A stretch of 49,223 bases of DNA from Parachlorella kessleri (lineage: Eukaryota; Chlorophyta; Trebouxiophyceae; Chlorellales; Chlorellaceae), in NCBI GenBank assembly GCA_001598975.1, contig BBXU01001132.1, positions 1 to 49,223 on the forward strand, read 5' to 3'. The position numbers and the translations under genes were made by a program. This document shows positions 11,659 through 23,568 of this stretch, piece by piece (position 1 is the stretch's first letter; each line of letters begins with the position of its first letter). The notes under the pieces were generated by a model, which was given only the letters and a program-made list of their open reading frames with translations, did no database searches and was not told where the DNA came from.

Positions 11659-12970
11659 TGAAGGGGTGTTAGCCAAGAGGGGTCTCTGGCGAGGACGCCT
11701 GGTGGGTGCGAAGCCGCATTGCAGTCCTTGATCTGGGTGCCAGTGCGGTGCCGAAACAGTAAGCATATTGGATAGCTGGCGCCATGGGTCACAACTAGTA
11801 ATCTACCTTGGCGGCCACTGCCTCGTTTGGCACTATGGCGCCGGCATGACGGCAGGTCCATGAAGGCACTGCCTGAGCGTCTTGAGGGAGGGTGCAGTTG
11901 CAGATCAGTCTTACAAGCTTGGGATATGAGAGGACTCCTGCGGGTGTACTGAAATCTGCGACGGCTCAGGGCCCTGTGGAGCATGGGGTCCGTCAAAGTG
12001 TCTACCAGGGTGGGTGGTGGGCAGCCAGGGCAGGCAAGCTGTCAGGTTTGCGATATACCTTTACGACTGGCTTGGTGGCGGTGCTATAGGCAGGTTTTTA
12101 GTATGGGTGGCAGGTGGTGCGAACAGGGAGTGAGTGCTGGGCTGTACTGACAGGGCTGGACGCAGAATGAGCCTGAGTCTTGCCTGAGTTCTGAGCCATC
12201 TATCTTGTGAAGGACATAATGAAATACTTAGCCGCTTTGTTAAGTCGCTGGTCTAGGTCCAGTGTTGACTAGCAGGTTCACGCCCAGCGTGCCAGTTTCG
12301 TTGTTTTAGGCTAGGGCCCTGAATCTGCTTGTCAACCCGCTGATGCTTCTGCTTAGAGAATGCCGTCTGTAGATAGAGAGACGTAGGGGCACCCCATGCA
12401 TCACTTTAAGCTCGCGTATTGGCCATCAATCGCAGGAGCAGAAAGGAATAGAATGTCCGTCTATCACAACAGCGTAACAGGTGCACTGAGCGCCAAGATG
12501 CTGCTACCTGAACGAAAGCCCAGGCCTTCCAATGAGGGTGTACATCCCGTGGCAACTCTCCCAACATTCAGGTGAAACAGGAAGGGCAAAAAAGGACATT
12601 GCAACCAGCCCTGGCATTTTGCAGCTGACCAGTTGATCGCAATACCTGCGTCCAACCTAAGGAAGAGAATTGCGCATTCCTGTATTCAGCCTGGCAACTC
12701 TCAATGCTGCGCAGCTGCCTATCACTACTGTCGAAGCCGTAGCGGCCCGAAGGCTCGACCGTCCAGACGCATTGCAGGTCACAGACCAACTTCCCAACAT
12801 GCACAGATGCCACCCTATCCCGGGTCCCTCTCCCTCCATCACATACCATAATGCAGTGCGCTATTTGGCTGCTTGTCAGCCAATGCTCTGTGCACATCCT
12901 CACCTGCTTTTAATATGTTTTGCTAGCTGCTATGCTGAAGGGCCTGCTCTGGCCCATTCCAAGGCCGGCA
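11659..12970. other. Convergent intergenic region between YEATS and CutA genes
   Basis: No supported coding sequence; short open frames (12464-12990 on both strands) show no conserved motif. Nothing else structured was seen. Confidence 0.5.
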
Positions 12971-13905
12971 TCATGTCCCCAACTCCTTAGTGCTGTCCAT
13001 CACCCACTTCAGGTATGACATGCTGCCGCCACTGATAGGGAGCGAGATCACTTCGCATTCGTCATACGGGTGCAGTCCTTTCACATGCTGGGTCAGCTCT
13101 GCAACCAGCGATTCTCGGCTCTTGATCATCAGCAGCAGCTCCTCGTCTCGGTTCACCTTGCCCTCCCAGACATATATCGACTCCAGGCCTGCACGGAATG
13201 ATTTCCCCACAAGCACCTATCCAGCTGGCTTGGTAGTGCCCAACAAGGCCCCACATAAGCGCCGAGCAGCACAAGCACTGCTGCCAGCTCCGCTAGGTGC
13301 CACCCTCGCCTGCTTCCTAAACAAAGTGGTATAGTGTGCACTTTCCCGTGCCTGCGTCCCACCACGTCATTGGGCAGGCACTTGGTGGCACAGATCCCAG
13401 GGTGGCAGGCACTGCTGTTTACCTGGAATGATATTTACACATGCTGCCAGCTTGCTCTCAACTAGGCTGTCAGCTATCTTGCGCCCTACATCTTTGCTAG
13501 GGACCGTCACATAGACAACCACTGCCCCAGTGCTGGCCGCTGCACCCGCCGTGCTGCCGGTTGCAGCAGTGCTCATCTGCAACGCGGCAGGAGAGCCTGC
13601 ACAGGTGAAGGCTTTTGCCTGAGGAGACCTACGGGTTGACGGGCCGGCTGGCAAGTAGCTGAGGGATACACCTGCGGAGCGACGGCTGAAGCTGACAGTT
13701 GCTCGCTGCCTGTCTGGGCTCAGCAGGGAACTGCTATGCCAGGGTTCATACAGACGGGGCAGGAGTACGGTCTGGTAAGGCAGTAGCCAGGAGGCCGAAC
13801 AAAGCCGCTGGGTACAAGAGAACATAGGTACTCACGTCGCCTTGATGCCAAAGAGGCCAATGCTGCCAAAACCGAGACACCTAGGAGAAATTGGGTGATG
13901 CGCAT
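12971..13905 (-). CDS. CUTA: CutA1 divalent-ion tolerance protein with N-terminal extension, 192 aa
   Basis: Exons 13905-13836, 13713-13423 and 13188-12971 have matching phases. Residues from about 86 onward form the complete CutA core: VVVYVTVPSKDVGRKIA, SKLAACVNIIPG, YVWEGKV, EELLLMIKSR, HPYDECEVISLPI and the C-terminal YLKWV helix. CutA proteins are trimers of ferredoxin-like subunits; bacterial ones affect copper tolerance and plant ones are organellar, with the precise role unsettled. The N-terminus has a hydrophobic stretch (RITQFLLGVSVLAALASLA) followed by an Arg/Ser/Ala-rich segment, typical of a signal anchor or organelle targeting peptide. Alternative starts exist: ATG 13962 in the same first exon (adds 19 mostly polar residues) and ATG 13825, which skips the first exon. 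The core is certain; the N-terminal model is moderate. Confidence 0.9.
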
Positions 13906-14869
13906 ATCATGTTCATTGTCGGAAGGCAAAGTCTTATCGCACTCTGGAAATTCCGCGTACATCTCCAGCTTATAGTACGTGCACCAAGGGGATTGGTAGT
14001 CCTTGACACATCCTCATTTCATCCCCCCCCCCCGCCGCCCCCCCCCCCCAAATCTCTCATCTCGAAGGGCTGGTGAGTTCCGAAATAAGATGGCCAGCTG
14101 CTGAGCATGCAGTTGCTCGACCCTTGCATGGTTCTTGAGAAACTTCACCAATGGAAGAGATAGCTGCCGACTGCGACCAGGTGGACTGGCAACCACCATC
14201 CCCGCCTCAGTCGGTAAGAAGGAGTTTGCCACAGGCACTGCCACTTGTTTCAGCATAAAGCCCAAGGCCAGCACGAAGCAACTATTAAGAACATTTGCAA
14301 GCAATACACAAGGGAGAGCAGCATGACAAGAGCTGTGCGGAACACAATTGTTCAGCTGCAACAGGGTACAAGCATGCAGCAGAGGGTAGCACCAGTTCAC
14401 CATGTACAGTATCCTATCTGCACGACTACAGGCAAGCAATGGTAGCCAGAAAGTGCATAGGGCGCGCGGAATGGCTTGGGACACAAAGCTGGGGGAGCAC
14501 AGACGAGGGACAGGCGGTGTGCAAGTGAGGCTCAAACCTCGAATCGTCAAAGCATGGATGAAAGAAAGGCTGCAGCCGCCAAGAGCATGCTGGAAACTTG
14601 AGCTGATAGTCAAAGAACTCAATATAACTCTTCTTTCTACACTTCCAAGGTCTAGACACTACTAAGTGAACAATGCAAACAGAGCAGCTCAACAACAGAG
14701 TAAGCCTCAACGGGCCTTACGACCTTGATGCCAGTGCCCTTCAACTTGCAACCCACACAAGATGCAGTTTCTCAAGCCAACTTCTGCGGCCGCAGCAAAG
14801 AAAGCTGTACGTCAACACAAACCATTATTACTGCTAAGAACCCTACTTTCTTGTGTTTTGGGCAAGCAG
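13906..14869. other. Intergenic region with a long poly-C tract
   Basis: Between CutA and membrane-protein copy 1, both on the - strand. A C-rich homopolymer run occupies about 14024-14050. A 202-codon - frame at 14014-14622 crosses the tract but has no ATG start and no family match, so it is not called. The rest probably includes the 3' UTR of copy 1. Confidence 0.4.
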
Positions 14870-16680
14870 TCAATAAGCACCGGCCTCCTTGCCCCACTTC
14901 TCAGTCAGTGAGTGACAGGATAACAGCCTAAGGCTGTCCCAGAGGGGGATGAGCAAGCCAAAATGAGCTGATACCGCAAGCACGGCCAGGCGCAGTCCCA
15001 CCGCATACCCAGGCCTCATGCAGACGTGATAGAACGACCAGGAGGAGTAGCGCGACACATCACCCAAGGGCTGCTGCTGTGCAAACTGCCTGAAAAGTGC
15101 GCATTCACGGACCGTATGCACCAGCAGCGGCAGCACACCGCCCAGGAAGCACAGCAGCATCACCATGACTGCCCAGCACTCATCGCATTTCAAGCCACTG
15201 CTCATGTCCGTGGCCTGCTGCCCTGATGTGCCTGCCACGCTGCTATCAGCAGCTGCACCGCCAGCTGCTCCTGAATTAATGAGACTAGCCCAGGGCGGTG
15301 TAAGCATCCATGCAAGGGCCCCATGCACTGCATGGGCTGCCTTGGCACCAACCTCATGGCGCATGGAAGTCACACACAAGGGACCTGACCTGAGGATCAC
15401 CAAAGAAAGCTCTGTGCAGATCACGACCACCTGCCACGGCAGGCACAGCGGGGCTGCAAGGCTGCCGTGCACAACGCCCACCAGTCCGCTGCCTATCAGG
15501 GCGTGTGCAAGGTAGACAGCATGGCCGAGAAAGCCGCCCCCAAACTGGGTGGGGTCGGATCCCAACAGGGCCAGCTGCATGGTGTAAGTGAGTGGCAGCG
15601 TCCAGCGGCTGATGCGGAGGAAGGCTATCACCCACTGCCGGTTGGCAGCGTAGCTGTCAGGGCGGCGGTTAGCCCACGCAAGGGCCAGCACGGCGCATAC
15701 TACAAAGGCTGCCAAACAACCCACACCCCAGGCGGTGCAGTGGGCATGAAGGCGAGCAAAGCCTTCCCCCAGAACGATCTGCAGCAGGAGGGTCCAGGGG
15801 AGGTTCAGCTCCGGGGTGAGCCAGGTGCCATGCATTGCAGGTGAAGCAAAGCTGGGCTTATGCAGACTTCCCTGCCAGGGCCGGCCCTGGTCCGAACCAG
15901 AGTCTGAGAGCACTCTGGGAGCCCGAATGGTCGTGAAAGTGTGTCAGATGCAAGCTATACCAAGCAAAATTCATAGATCAGATGCCAGCATATGCAGCAG
16001 GTGCAGACTGCTGTGGGCCACACGTGCTGACTCGACGCACCAGGCAGCACCACAGAAAGGTTTTGTCGCAGCCAATGCGTTGCTGGTTACAGAACTCGCT
16101 GAAAGCCTGTTGGGGTTGTGAAGCTTGGTTGGCCCCATGGGGCCAGCCATGCGGCCAGCTGCGCGCGGCCGTCTGGCCCTAGGCCTGTACCTACGCTGCC
16201 TAGGGGACATCTGGTCAGGCACCTGGCCTTGTTGCTAGCAATAGCTGGACATGGATCATAGGACATAGGCAGCAGCTCTGGCTTCCTGGTCCCCACAATA
16301 GGCTGACCAGGACACCAGCCCGCGGGGGTCATGTTCACGTGATGAGCCTGACCCAGCCGCCACTCCATGCATGGGTCACCGGCTCATGCAGTGCAGTGTG
16401 ACAGGTAGGCATGACATGTGAGAGCACTATTAGTAACTGACTTGTGACAAGTATCCAAGGCTGGCAATGCTGCACTATGGCAACACTATGGCAACACTAG
16501 GGGACATATTTCAGATACGCCAGCAGCATTGTATACTATGACTACATGTGCCTAGCCCACAATAAAGTAAAACTTGCAAGAGGGATGAAACCCGATAGGC
16601 ATATACCTGCAAAACTCGACATAGCAGCTTCCAGGAGGTGTAAAGCCTGCATCATAGTGTTCCCCAGCGTAGCTGTACAT
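14870..16680 (-). CDS. Multipass membrane protein, tandem copy 1 (paralogue of 17126-18381)
   Basis: The main exon 15778-14870 (303 codons with stop) is fully open and begins IVLGEGFARLH after a strong acceptor (ctgctgcag). It has about six hydrophobic segments, including CLAAFVVCAVLALAWANRR, VYLAHALIGSGLVGVVHG, WAVMVMLLCFLGGVLPLLVH and a C-terminal LAVLAVSAHFGLLIPLWDS. The preceding exon ends at 16041 with FCNQQRIGCDKTFLWCCL, clearly homologous to copy 2. Unlike copy 2, that exon has no in-frame ATG: the frame reaches a stop upstream and the nearby ATG at 16210 is out of frame. A phase-consistent alternative is an upstream exon 16680-16607 (MYSYAGEHYDAG...) spliced to 16098-16041, giving 346 aa. 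Otherwise the copy is 5'-damaged. The family is unknown; the protein is probably lineage-specific. Compared with copy 2 it has a longer C-terminus ending EKWGKEAGAY. Confidence 0.65.
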
Positions 16681-17125
16681 CTCCGGCAGCTTGGCAAAGG
16701 GTGTACCAAGGAATGGCAAAAATGCTGAGCAAACTACACAACCTTGACAACCTGGGCCCACAAAACAGAGTTACAGCAGTCCGAACACAGTACTACTCTA
16801 CAGGCCTGGGAGCCGCAACTGCAAGGGGTCTTCCCGGAGTGCACCCATTGGGAGCCATGGGCAGGATCATCCCAATGATGCCCAATGATGGCAGAAAGGG
16901 GGTTTATAGAGCTGGCAAGAGTTTGCACTCAACGCTGCCAATGCCTGTAAGAGCATACATACCCCTACCATGCCTAGCTGTGCTAGGGAGAGGAATGAAG
17001 GGGTACCCAACCATGGACGATACAAACTAGCCACCAAACCGTAAGTGCTGCCTTGGAGCCTGAACCCTAAACAACTCTCTTCAGCCCTGCCAGCCCATGC
17101 AGCATCGGTCCTGGGTGCCAGGAGG
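16681..17125. other. Spacer between tandem membrane-protein genes
   Basis: No gene. On the - strand a TGTAA motif lies at 16775-16771, about 350 nt after the copy 2 stop, and could be its polyadenylation signal. Confidence 0.35.
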
Positions 17126-18381
17126 TCAGCGGCAGGACAGCAGCCTAACACTGTCCCATAGAGGGATGAACAACCCAAAGTAAGCCGACACTGCAAGCAT
17201 AGCCAAGCGTACCTTTCCTTCATGCCCGGGTCCCATGCAACAAGCGTTATCGAAGGAGCGGCAGGCACCGCACCGCCCTGTCTCCCTGCGCTGGTCATGA
17301 GCAAACTGCCTGAAAAGGGCAGACTCACAGGCTGCATGCACTAGCAGGGGCAGCACGCCGCCCAGGCAGCACAGCAGCACCACCATGACAGCCCAACACT
17401 GGTCGCACTGCCCTCCGCCCCCAGCATCGGTGGACGGCTGCGCTGCACTGCCACCCAAGCCGCTGCTGATGGCAGCTGCACCCTGCGCTGCTGCTACGGA
17501 AGTGGCGAGGCGAGTCCACGGGGGCATCAGCCACTCCAGCAACTCGTGGACCGCATGTGTCGCCTTGATGCCCATGGAGTGACGCAAGGAGATGCTATGA
17601 CAAAACACGCCTGACCTGGGCACAACCAACAGCAGCTCAGCACACACCACTGCCGCCTGCCAGGGCAGGCACAACGGGGCAGTAAGGCTGCCATGAATGA
17701 CAGCAACGCACCCGCTGCCAAGCAGGGCCTGCACAATGAGGGCGGCGTAGCATTGGAAGCCGCCGCCATAACGGGTGGGCTCCTGCTCCAGGAGCACCAG
17801 CTGGATGGTATGCATATATGGCAGAGCCCAGCGACTGACGCGCACGAAGGCCACTACTGGCTGCCGCCATGCTGCATAGCTGCTGGGGCGGCGGTAAGCC
17901 CACACAAGCGCCGCCAAGACCCATGCCATAGAGGCTGCCATGGAAGTCAAGCCCCAGGGGGTGAAGCTAAGGCGGAAGCGAGCATAGCACTCCGCAAGAA
18001 CGGCCTGCACACAGGGAACCGGCAGTGGCTCAAGCTAGAAGCTTGGGGTTTGGCGTGCGGTAACCTGCAGTTTTCCGCAGCAAGGCTGCTGCACAGCTCA
18101 TAAGCTAACCAATCACACTGAGCCTCAAATATGCGTGTACAGCAGCAGGCAACAAGCTAAAGGGGTCACCCAGCAGATTCACAAATTCACTGGTGGGCAC
18201 ATGCTGGGGTTCAAGACGTCATGTCCTCGCGTGCCCACTGACCCACCAGGCAGCACCAAAGGAAGGTCTTGTCGTAGCCGATACGTCGCTGGTTGCAGTA
18301 CTTAGTGAAGCTCTGTACAAGATCTGACTCTTGGCTGCTGGGCTCTGACGAGGCCTTGCGCCTCCCTCTTACTCGCTGCAT
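17126..18381 (-). CDS. Multipass membrane protein, tandem copy 2, 337 aa
   Basis: Exon 1 (18381-18247, 45 codons) starts at an ATG with G at -3 and encodes a basic, Ser-rich N-terminus (MQRVRGRRKASSEPS) followed by FTKYCNQRRIGYDKTFLWCCL. It splices in phase 0 (CTG|gtgggt ... tgtgcag) to exon 2 (18004-17126). Exon 2 encodes about six membrane spans with motifs shared with copy 1: WAYRRPSSYAAWRQ, FVRVSRWALPY, YGGGFQ, VIHGSLTAPLCLPWQ, CDQCWAVMVVLLCCLGGVLP, ESALFRQFAH and the C-terminal FIPLWDSVRLLSC. A low-complexity Ala/Gly loop separates two halves. The shared Trp, Arg, Pro and Cys residues suggest a conserved fold, but I do not recognise a transporter or enzyme family. Its integrity and conservation against copy 1 show the pair is, or was, under selection. 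Confidence 0.75.
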
Positions 18382-19414
18382 GCCCGCCTAAAGTTTTCTG
18401 CTGGAGATTGACAAGATGACATGGCTCAGGCCAGACCCACTGGGCTCAGATCTCACCCGCCAGCCAAGGCCATACAGGTAGGGGCAGAGGTACTGCCAGT
18501 AGGGTCACGGGCATGCCACATCACATGCCGCCATTTAGCCCATGCCCTAGGAAGTTTCCTTAAGGCTGCAACTCTAGCCCATGCCTAGGGAGGCTGCTGG
18601 ATATGCAATATATCAATCAAAACAGAATATCAATTGGTTAATGTTCGCACAGCTGTGCCTGCAGGTCGGGTTGGCGGTGGTGCACATTATTGGGTGCATG
18701 ATGGCTACCTGCTCAAAGACAAGAAAGTGTGCTTGGGCAAAGGTGACTTGATGCAACTGACGCTAGCCCTTTAATATACTATCTGTCAGAGGGCAGCCTC
18801 CTTCGTCAACACCAAAGTTGGGGCCCAGGATACAACCCTTCAGTTAGTAAACCGGACTGGAAAAACCTCTCGGCCTGATCTGGCCCCAAGGTAACATGAT
18901 GCCACATAACCTGCTGGCACCCCGGGAAACACGTGGGACTAAGGAGACGCTGCCTTACCGCTGTTCTTCACAATCACGCCTGTGTAGGGCCGCCTGGCAG
19001 CCGCATGCTGACGGCCCAGACCAACACACACCTGGGCATGACCCTGGACAGACAAAACATCTGCTAGCCCCTGCGACTCCAACAAGCAACGAGCCTACGT
19101 ACGCATGAACTCATCTCATGCCAGCAAGCGCAGTTACCGTCCTGCAAGCTACTGTCACGCCTGTGCTGCACATTTCAGACGGCAGCCTAACACTTACGGC
19201 CCACTACACAGTGCGCAATACAAACACAAAGGCTGCCCTAAGGAATTCACAGCAATTGCTGGGGCACAGACGAAGTCTGCTACCACTACCGCCGCCGCCC
19301 GCAAGCCGGCAACAAACCCACCAAGCAACGCAGGCAGCCACCCTGCCAAGCTTCCGTCATTGGACACCGCATCCTCCTCGCCAGTACGCCTTAAGCCACC
19401 CAACCCCAGCCTGC
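18382..19414. other. Intergenic region upstream of copy 2 and downstream of uL2m
   Basis: No supported gene. An AT-rich patch occurs at about 18600-18645. The + frames at 19105-19458 have no family features. Confidence 0.4.
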
Positions 19415-21601
19415 CTAGCCGCGTGCGCCGCGAGCCTTGTGCCGTGACTCCCGTATGAAGCGGTCTGTCGTGGGGTTGCGCCGCGTGCGGTAGCCCTTGG
19501 TGGGCTTGCCCCATGGCGTCTGCGAGATACGGCCCTTCTTCTTGCCGCGCCCGCCGCCGTGCGGGTGATCCACGCAGTTCATGGCCATGCCGCGCACACG
19601 CGGCCGGCGCCCAAGCCAGCGGGTGGCACCAGCCTTCCCCAGCTTGGAGTTCTTGTTCTGCGGGTTGGACAGCACGCCGATGGTGGCCATGCAGCGGCTG
19701 AGCACCAGCCGCTGCTCCCCAGAGGGCAACCGCAGCACAGCATACCCGTTGTCGCCTGCGGAACGGGGCGAGCGAGCAGCATAGGCGTTTACAACCCAGC
19801 ACATAGGGTATCTGGGAAAGACATGAAAAGCTACTATGGCATGGAATGCCTGGAGATGCATTTAGGAAAGAGGCATGCCTAGGCACACCCGAGGCACAAA
19901 CATGCTTAACCTAGGAAGCCAGCTGGTAAAAGGGCTTATGCAGGAGGGCCGCTGCCCTTCAGAAAAATGTGCAGGCAGACTTGTACAGCTAGCCCAACAT
20001 GCTGCGCAATTAGGTAGTGTCAGGCGAGGGTGCTATGTTGTCATGCCATTAAAAACAGGCCTGCAGTAATGGCCGCAGGCATGCACATGTGGGCGATGCG
20101 CAGCTCAAACCGCGGCCTCCTACCCTGCCAGGGCGAGTCTCTCTGTGCTCAGGCTGCACTCAGGCTGCACTCAGGCTTGCTGTGCATACCTTTCTTCACA
20201 AGCGTGGCACTCGCGCCTGCTGCGCGCGCCAGCTGGCCGCCACAGCCTGGCCGCAACTCCACGTTGTGCACCTGCAGCCAAGGCGAAACACGGCTTTTGA
20301 TGACCACTGAGGAGAGCTTAACCCAGGCGTTCACTGCCGGGGAACGACAGCCTCTCGACCTGTGGAATCTAACCACCACAAGGGGCCAACAGTGACAGCC
20401 ACCGCCTCCTGGCTTGCCACCCTCAGCCGCCGACCCGGCATCTCTTTGGCGCCCAGTCCCTAGCCTGGCCCACGCAGCCCTGTCTGTTGTCCATCCTCAC
20501 TGATGACAGCTAGTCCCTTGCTATATGCCCCGCCACCCAGCTGCCCTGCCAGGCGCACACCCCTGCCACATGGCCCCCGCGCACCTGCATGCCTATGGGT
20601 ATGTGCGACAGCGGCAGCGTGTTGCCCGGCCTGATGGGAACATCAGTGCCCGACAGCAGCGTGTCGCCGGGCGCAACCCCCTGCGGCGCCAGCACATAGC
20701 TGTACTGCTCCCGCAGTGCCAGCGGCTTGTGGGTTTTGCGCGTCTGCAGCTTGAGCAGCGCGATATGCGCGCTGCGGTTGGGGTCGTACTCTAACCGCTC
20801 CACCACCCCAGGGGCAGTGCCCAGGGACCGCTGGAAGTCGATGATGCGGTAGATGCGTTTGGAGCCGCCTCCGATGTGCCGTGCAACCGCCTTGCCGCTG
20901 TGGTTGCGCCCGCCGGTGCGGGAGAAGCCCTGCGTGAGCGGCTTGAAGGGGCCGCCCTTCCAGAGGTCCTTCCTGGCTGTCACGACACGACCCCTAAAGC
21001 CTGCAAGGTCGCATCAGGAGCAAGGGACATGCAGCTGTGCGGTGGTGGTGTGGGAGAGTAGCGTAGCCTACGGCGGCACAAGACATAGCTCGGCCACCTG
21101 AAATATATTGGTTGCAGGCACGAGTGAGGCGTGCCTTGGTGTAAGCATATGCACAAAGGAGCGCAGCAGCCAGCAACTGTCCACTCGAAGGCCTCAAGGT
21201 TGACATACAACAGAAAGGCACAGCCCTTGGTGGGTGGCTAAGCCAAAGCACAGTGGCAACTGGAGCAGATAGTGTGCTACACGCTGCCCTCCGTGAACAC
21301 CTCCCGTGCCGTCACTGAAGGCTGCTTCCCACCTGGAGTGGTGGGCTTGTAAAACTTCAAGCCCTCAGCGGTAACTGAGGTTGCTAGCCGGTGCTGCAGT
21401 GCCGACCATGCTGCTTGCAGCCCTGCGGCCCAGGGTCACCCTTTTAGCCCAAAGGAACAGCCTTCTGCCCTGACGGACGCCTGCTTCCGGGAACCCTAGC
21501 GAGTGCAAGCCTCCTGGTGAATTGCACGCACCTGGTAGAAGTGTGAAGTTACTACTGCTAACGGCTGGCGCTGCGCTTGCAAGCTGCTGAAGGCCCTGCA
21601 T
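19415..21601 (-). CDS. Mitochondrial large-subunit ribosomal protein uL2 (L2), nuclear-encoded, 328 aa
   Basis: Five exons on the - strand: 21601-21532, 21410-21333, 21000-20585, 20271-20190, 19755-19415, all phase-consistent with GT-AG sites. Exon 1 plus the start of exon 2 encode an Arg/Ser/Ala/Leu-rich, acid-poor presequence ([19 protein letters not shown]) that fits mitochondrial import. The mature part starts at [14 protein letters not shown] and carries [40 protein letters not shown], the OB-fold [30 protein letters not shown] and the catalytic-region loop [13 protein letters not shown] (D278, H279, H281), ending RNPTTDRFI...ARG. uL2 binds domain IV of the large rRNA and is needed for subunit joining and peptidyl-transferase activity. 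The LWKGxPxKxLT signature is typical of mitochondrial rather than plastid L2. The presequence exon boundary is the least certain point. Confidence 0.93.
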
Positions 21602-23568
21602 GGTACCTCAAAGGAAAACGTCAGTACATGCACCCATAAAGCTTAATAAATAGAATGGCAATCTCACTGACCTGAGTTGCCTGTCCCCACAGGGAGGAGG
21701 ACTGCAAGGCCCGCCTCAGCATTTCTTGTCATGAAAAGCTAGCCTGACGATCCACCGTTCCTGGAATAATGAACGGCTTTAATTGCTCCTCGTGCCACCA
21801 CTGTGCTCCCCCGTCGAAGTTTAGCATTTGGCGCTTGAACTTTCCTTACATTTCCCAGAAGAAAGTACGCCGACGACCGGTTTCGGGGGGCGCGACGACC
21901 ACAGCACTGAGCCTAGCAGGAAGGCGCCCCTAATCCCATTTGGCAATCAACTCAATTTCATCTTCTTCACTGATTCGGTCTGCAAACTTCAATATCAATT
22001 ATTCTCTGAAGCCGTTGCGGACGTCTACTTCGGTCAGGTCATGAGAGTCACAAGGTCATGGTGTACACGACCCCGGCAGGCGTTTTCTTGGAAACAGCCG
22101 CTTGAGCCCGCACTGTAAGGAGAGTGCGCACGACAAGGGGAAAGTCGCAGTACCAGTGACGCGTGGTGCATGACAGAGCAAAAGGACTGTCAGGGCGGTT
22201 AGGCAGGAGAAGGAGCGTTTTTGTAATAGTGAGCAAAGGGTGACAGTGCGGACCAGTGCACTGCGACAAGAGTCTGGCTAGCTCCAGATGTGCTTCAGTA
22301 ATTGTGATATACCAGGTCGCGAAATGATCGCACAGCGGTGCCTGAGAACTGTCACGACTCACTGGAGATAACCCAGAGCTCTACCATGGTTTCATATTGC
22401 TGGCAGCAGTAAACACCTGCGCCAGTGCTGAATATTGCTTCTCAAGCAGACAAAGTCACCTAACAAGCAGTCCAAACAAACCTCGAATGCAAGGTCCATG
22501 TCCAGCCTGACCTATACCTAACCCTAGGGCTCGATTTGTTTTGGGGGCAACCTATGCCTAGCCGTCGACACAGTGCAAGAAAGTCAACAGTGCAGTGCAG
22601 CATGAGAGTCAGCTTGAAGTGCAAACCAAGCAATCTTATCAGGGCAGGGACATCACATCACCCCTGGAAAAAGGGTATCCTAAGTGACTAAAGCAAGTGG
22701 GCAGACTTGCGCATGCAGGCGCGCTTCCCTACGCCCATAGAACCCTGAGGCATGCTACCACACGACACACACACAGGACAGGTGCACATGCAAGTTTGAC
22801 TGGCACAACGCGTCCTTGCTATCACCAGCCCTCTTGCCATGCCCATCACCCACGCACGCCCAGGGCATGGGCACATGCCCCTCCTAACTACCTTGTTGGA
22901 CCACCTATTACGCCGACAAGGGACACACAGACGAGCACAGGGGTACCATGACATCAGCTATTTTTTGAAAATTTTCATATGGACCAAGGTCTTACTCCAT
23001 TCCACCCAGGGTGGGCGTGAAAGGGCGCTGCAGAATCGGCTACTCCTCACTGAAGCTCATTGCCCCAGCCTCTTCATCCTAATCAACTTGGCAGCAGGGA
23101 GGCTATAGTGGCCTTTCAGACATATACTTGCGCCAGAGCGGAGCAGAGCTCGGGAGCATGGCCTGCACAGCTGCGGCCTCCATTGCTGTGGCCGCTGCTG
23201 CCCCTGGCAAACAGCATGCTCCTACAAGCGCTGCTGCACCATCTGCCGCTCAAGGCACAGGCGCCTGTGCCGCGGCATAGCAGCCTACATGATTCCCAGG
23301 AAAAGCATGGCTACCATACCGGTGCTTAACCGCCGGCCGCCCTGCCCAAGTAGGCCGAAGTCTGACAACTAAGAAGCCTGGCAGTGCCCACAACATCAGT
23401 TGCTGCAGCGTAGCCGCCCCCACACCTCAGTCCAGACTGGCGCCTGTCCCCCAGCGCTGCCAGGACTTCACGTCCCGCCACCGCCGCGATTTGCCCACCG
23501 CGACCCTGCCGCGTTTTGGGCCAAGGCTGCCGGTGCCTGCCTGACGGCTTGCTGCTGCTGCTGCAGTG
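21602..23568. other. Intergenic region of about 2 kb
   Basis: It lies between the uL2m start and the stop of the RRM gene (both - strand). An A/T-rich stretch at about 21640-21660 could hold the uL2m core promoter. Open frames at 21828-22118 (+), 22048-22362 (-) and 22688-23108 (both strands) lack ATG context or motifs. No tRNA, repeat array or transposase was seen. Confidence 0.4.

Noticed and set aside
14014..14622. 202-codon - strand frame
   Set aside because: It has no ATG start, crosses the poly-C tract and shows no conserved motif or splice continuation.
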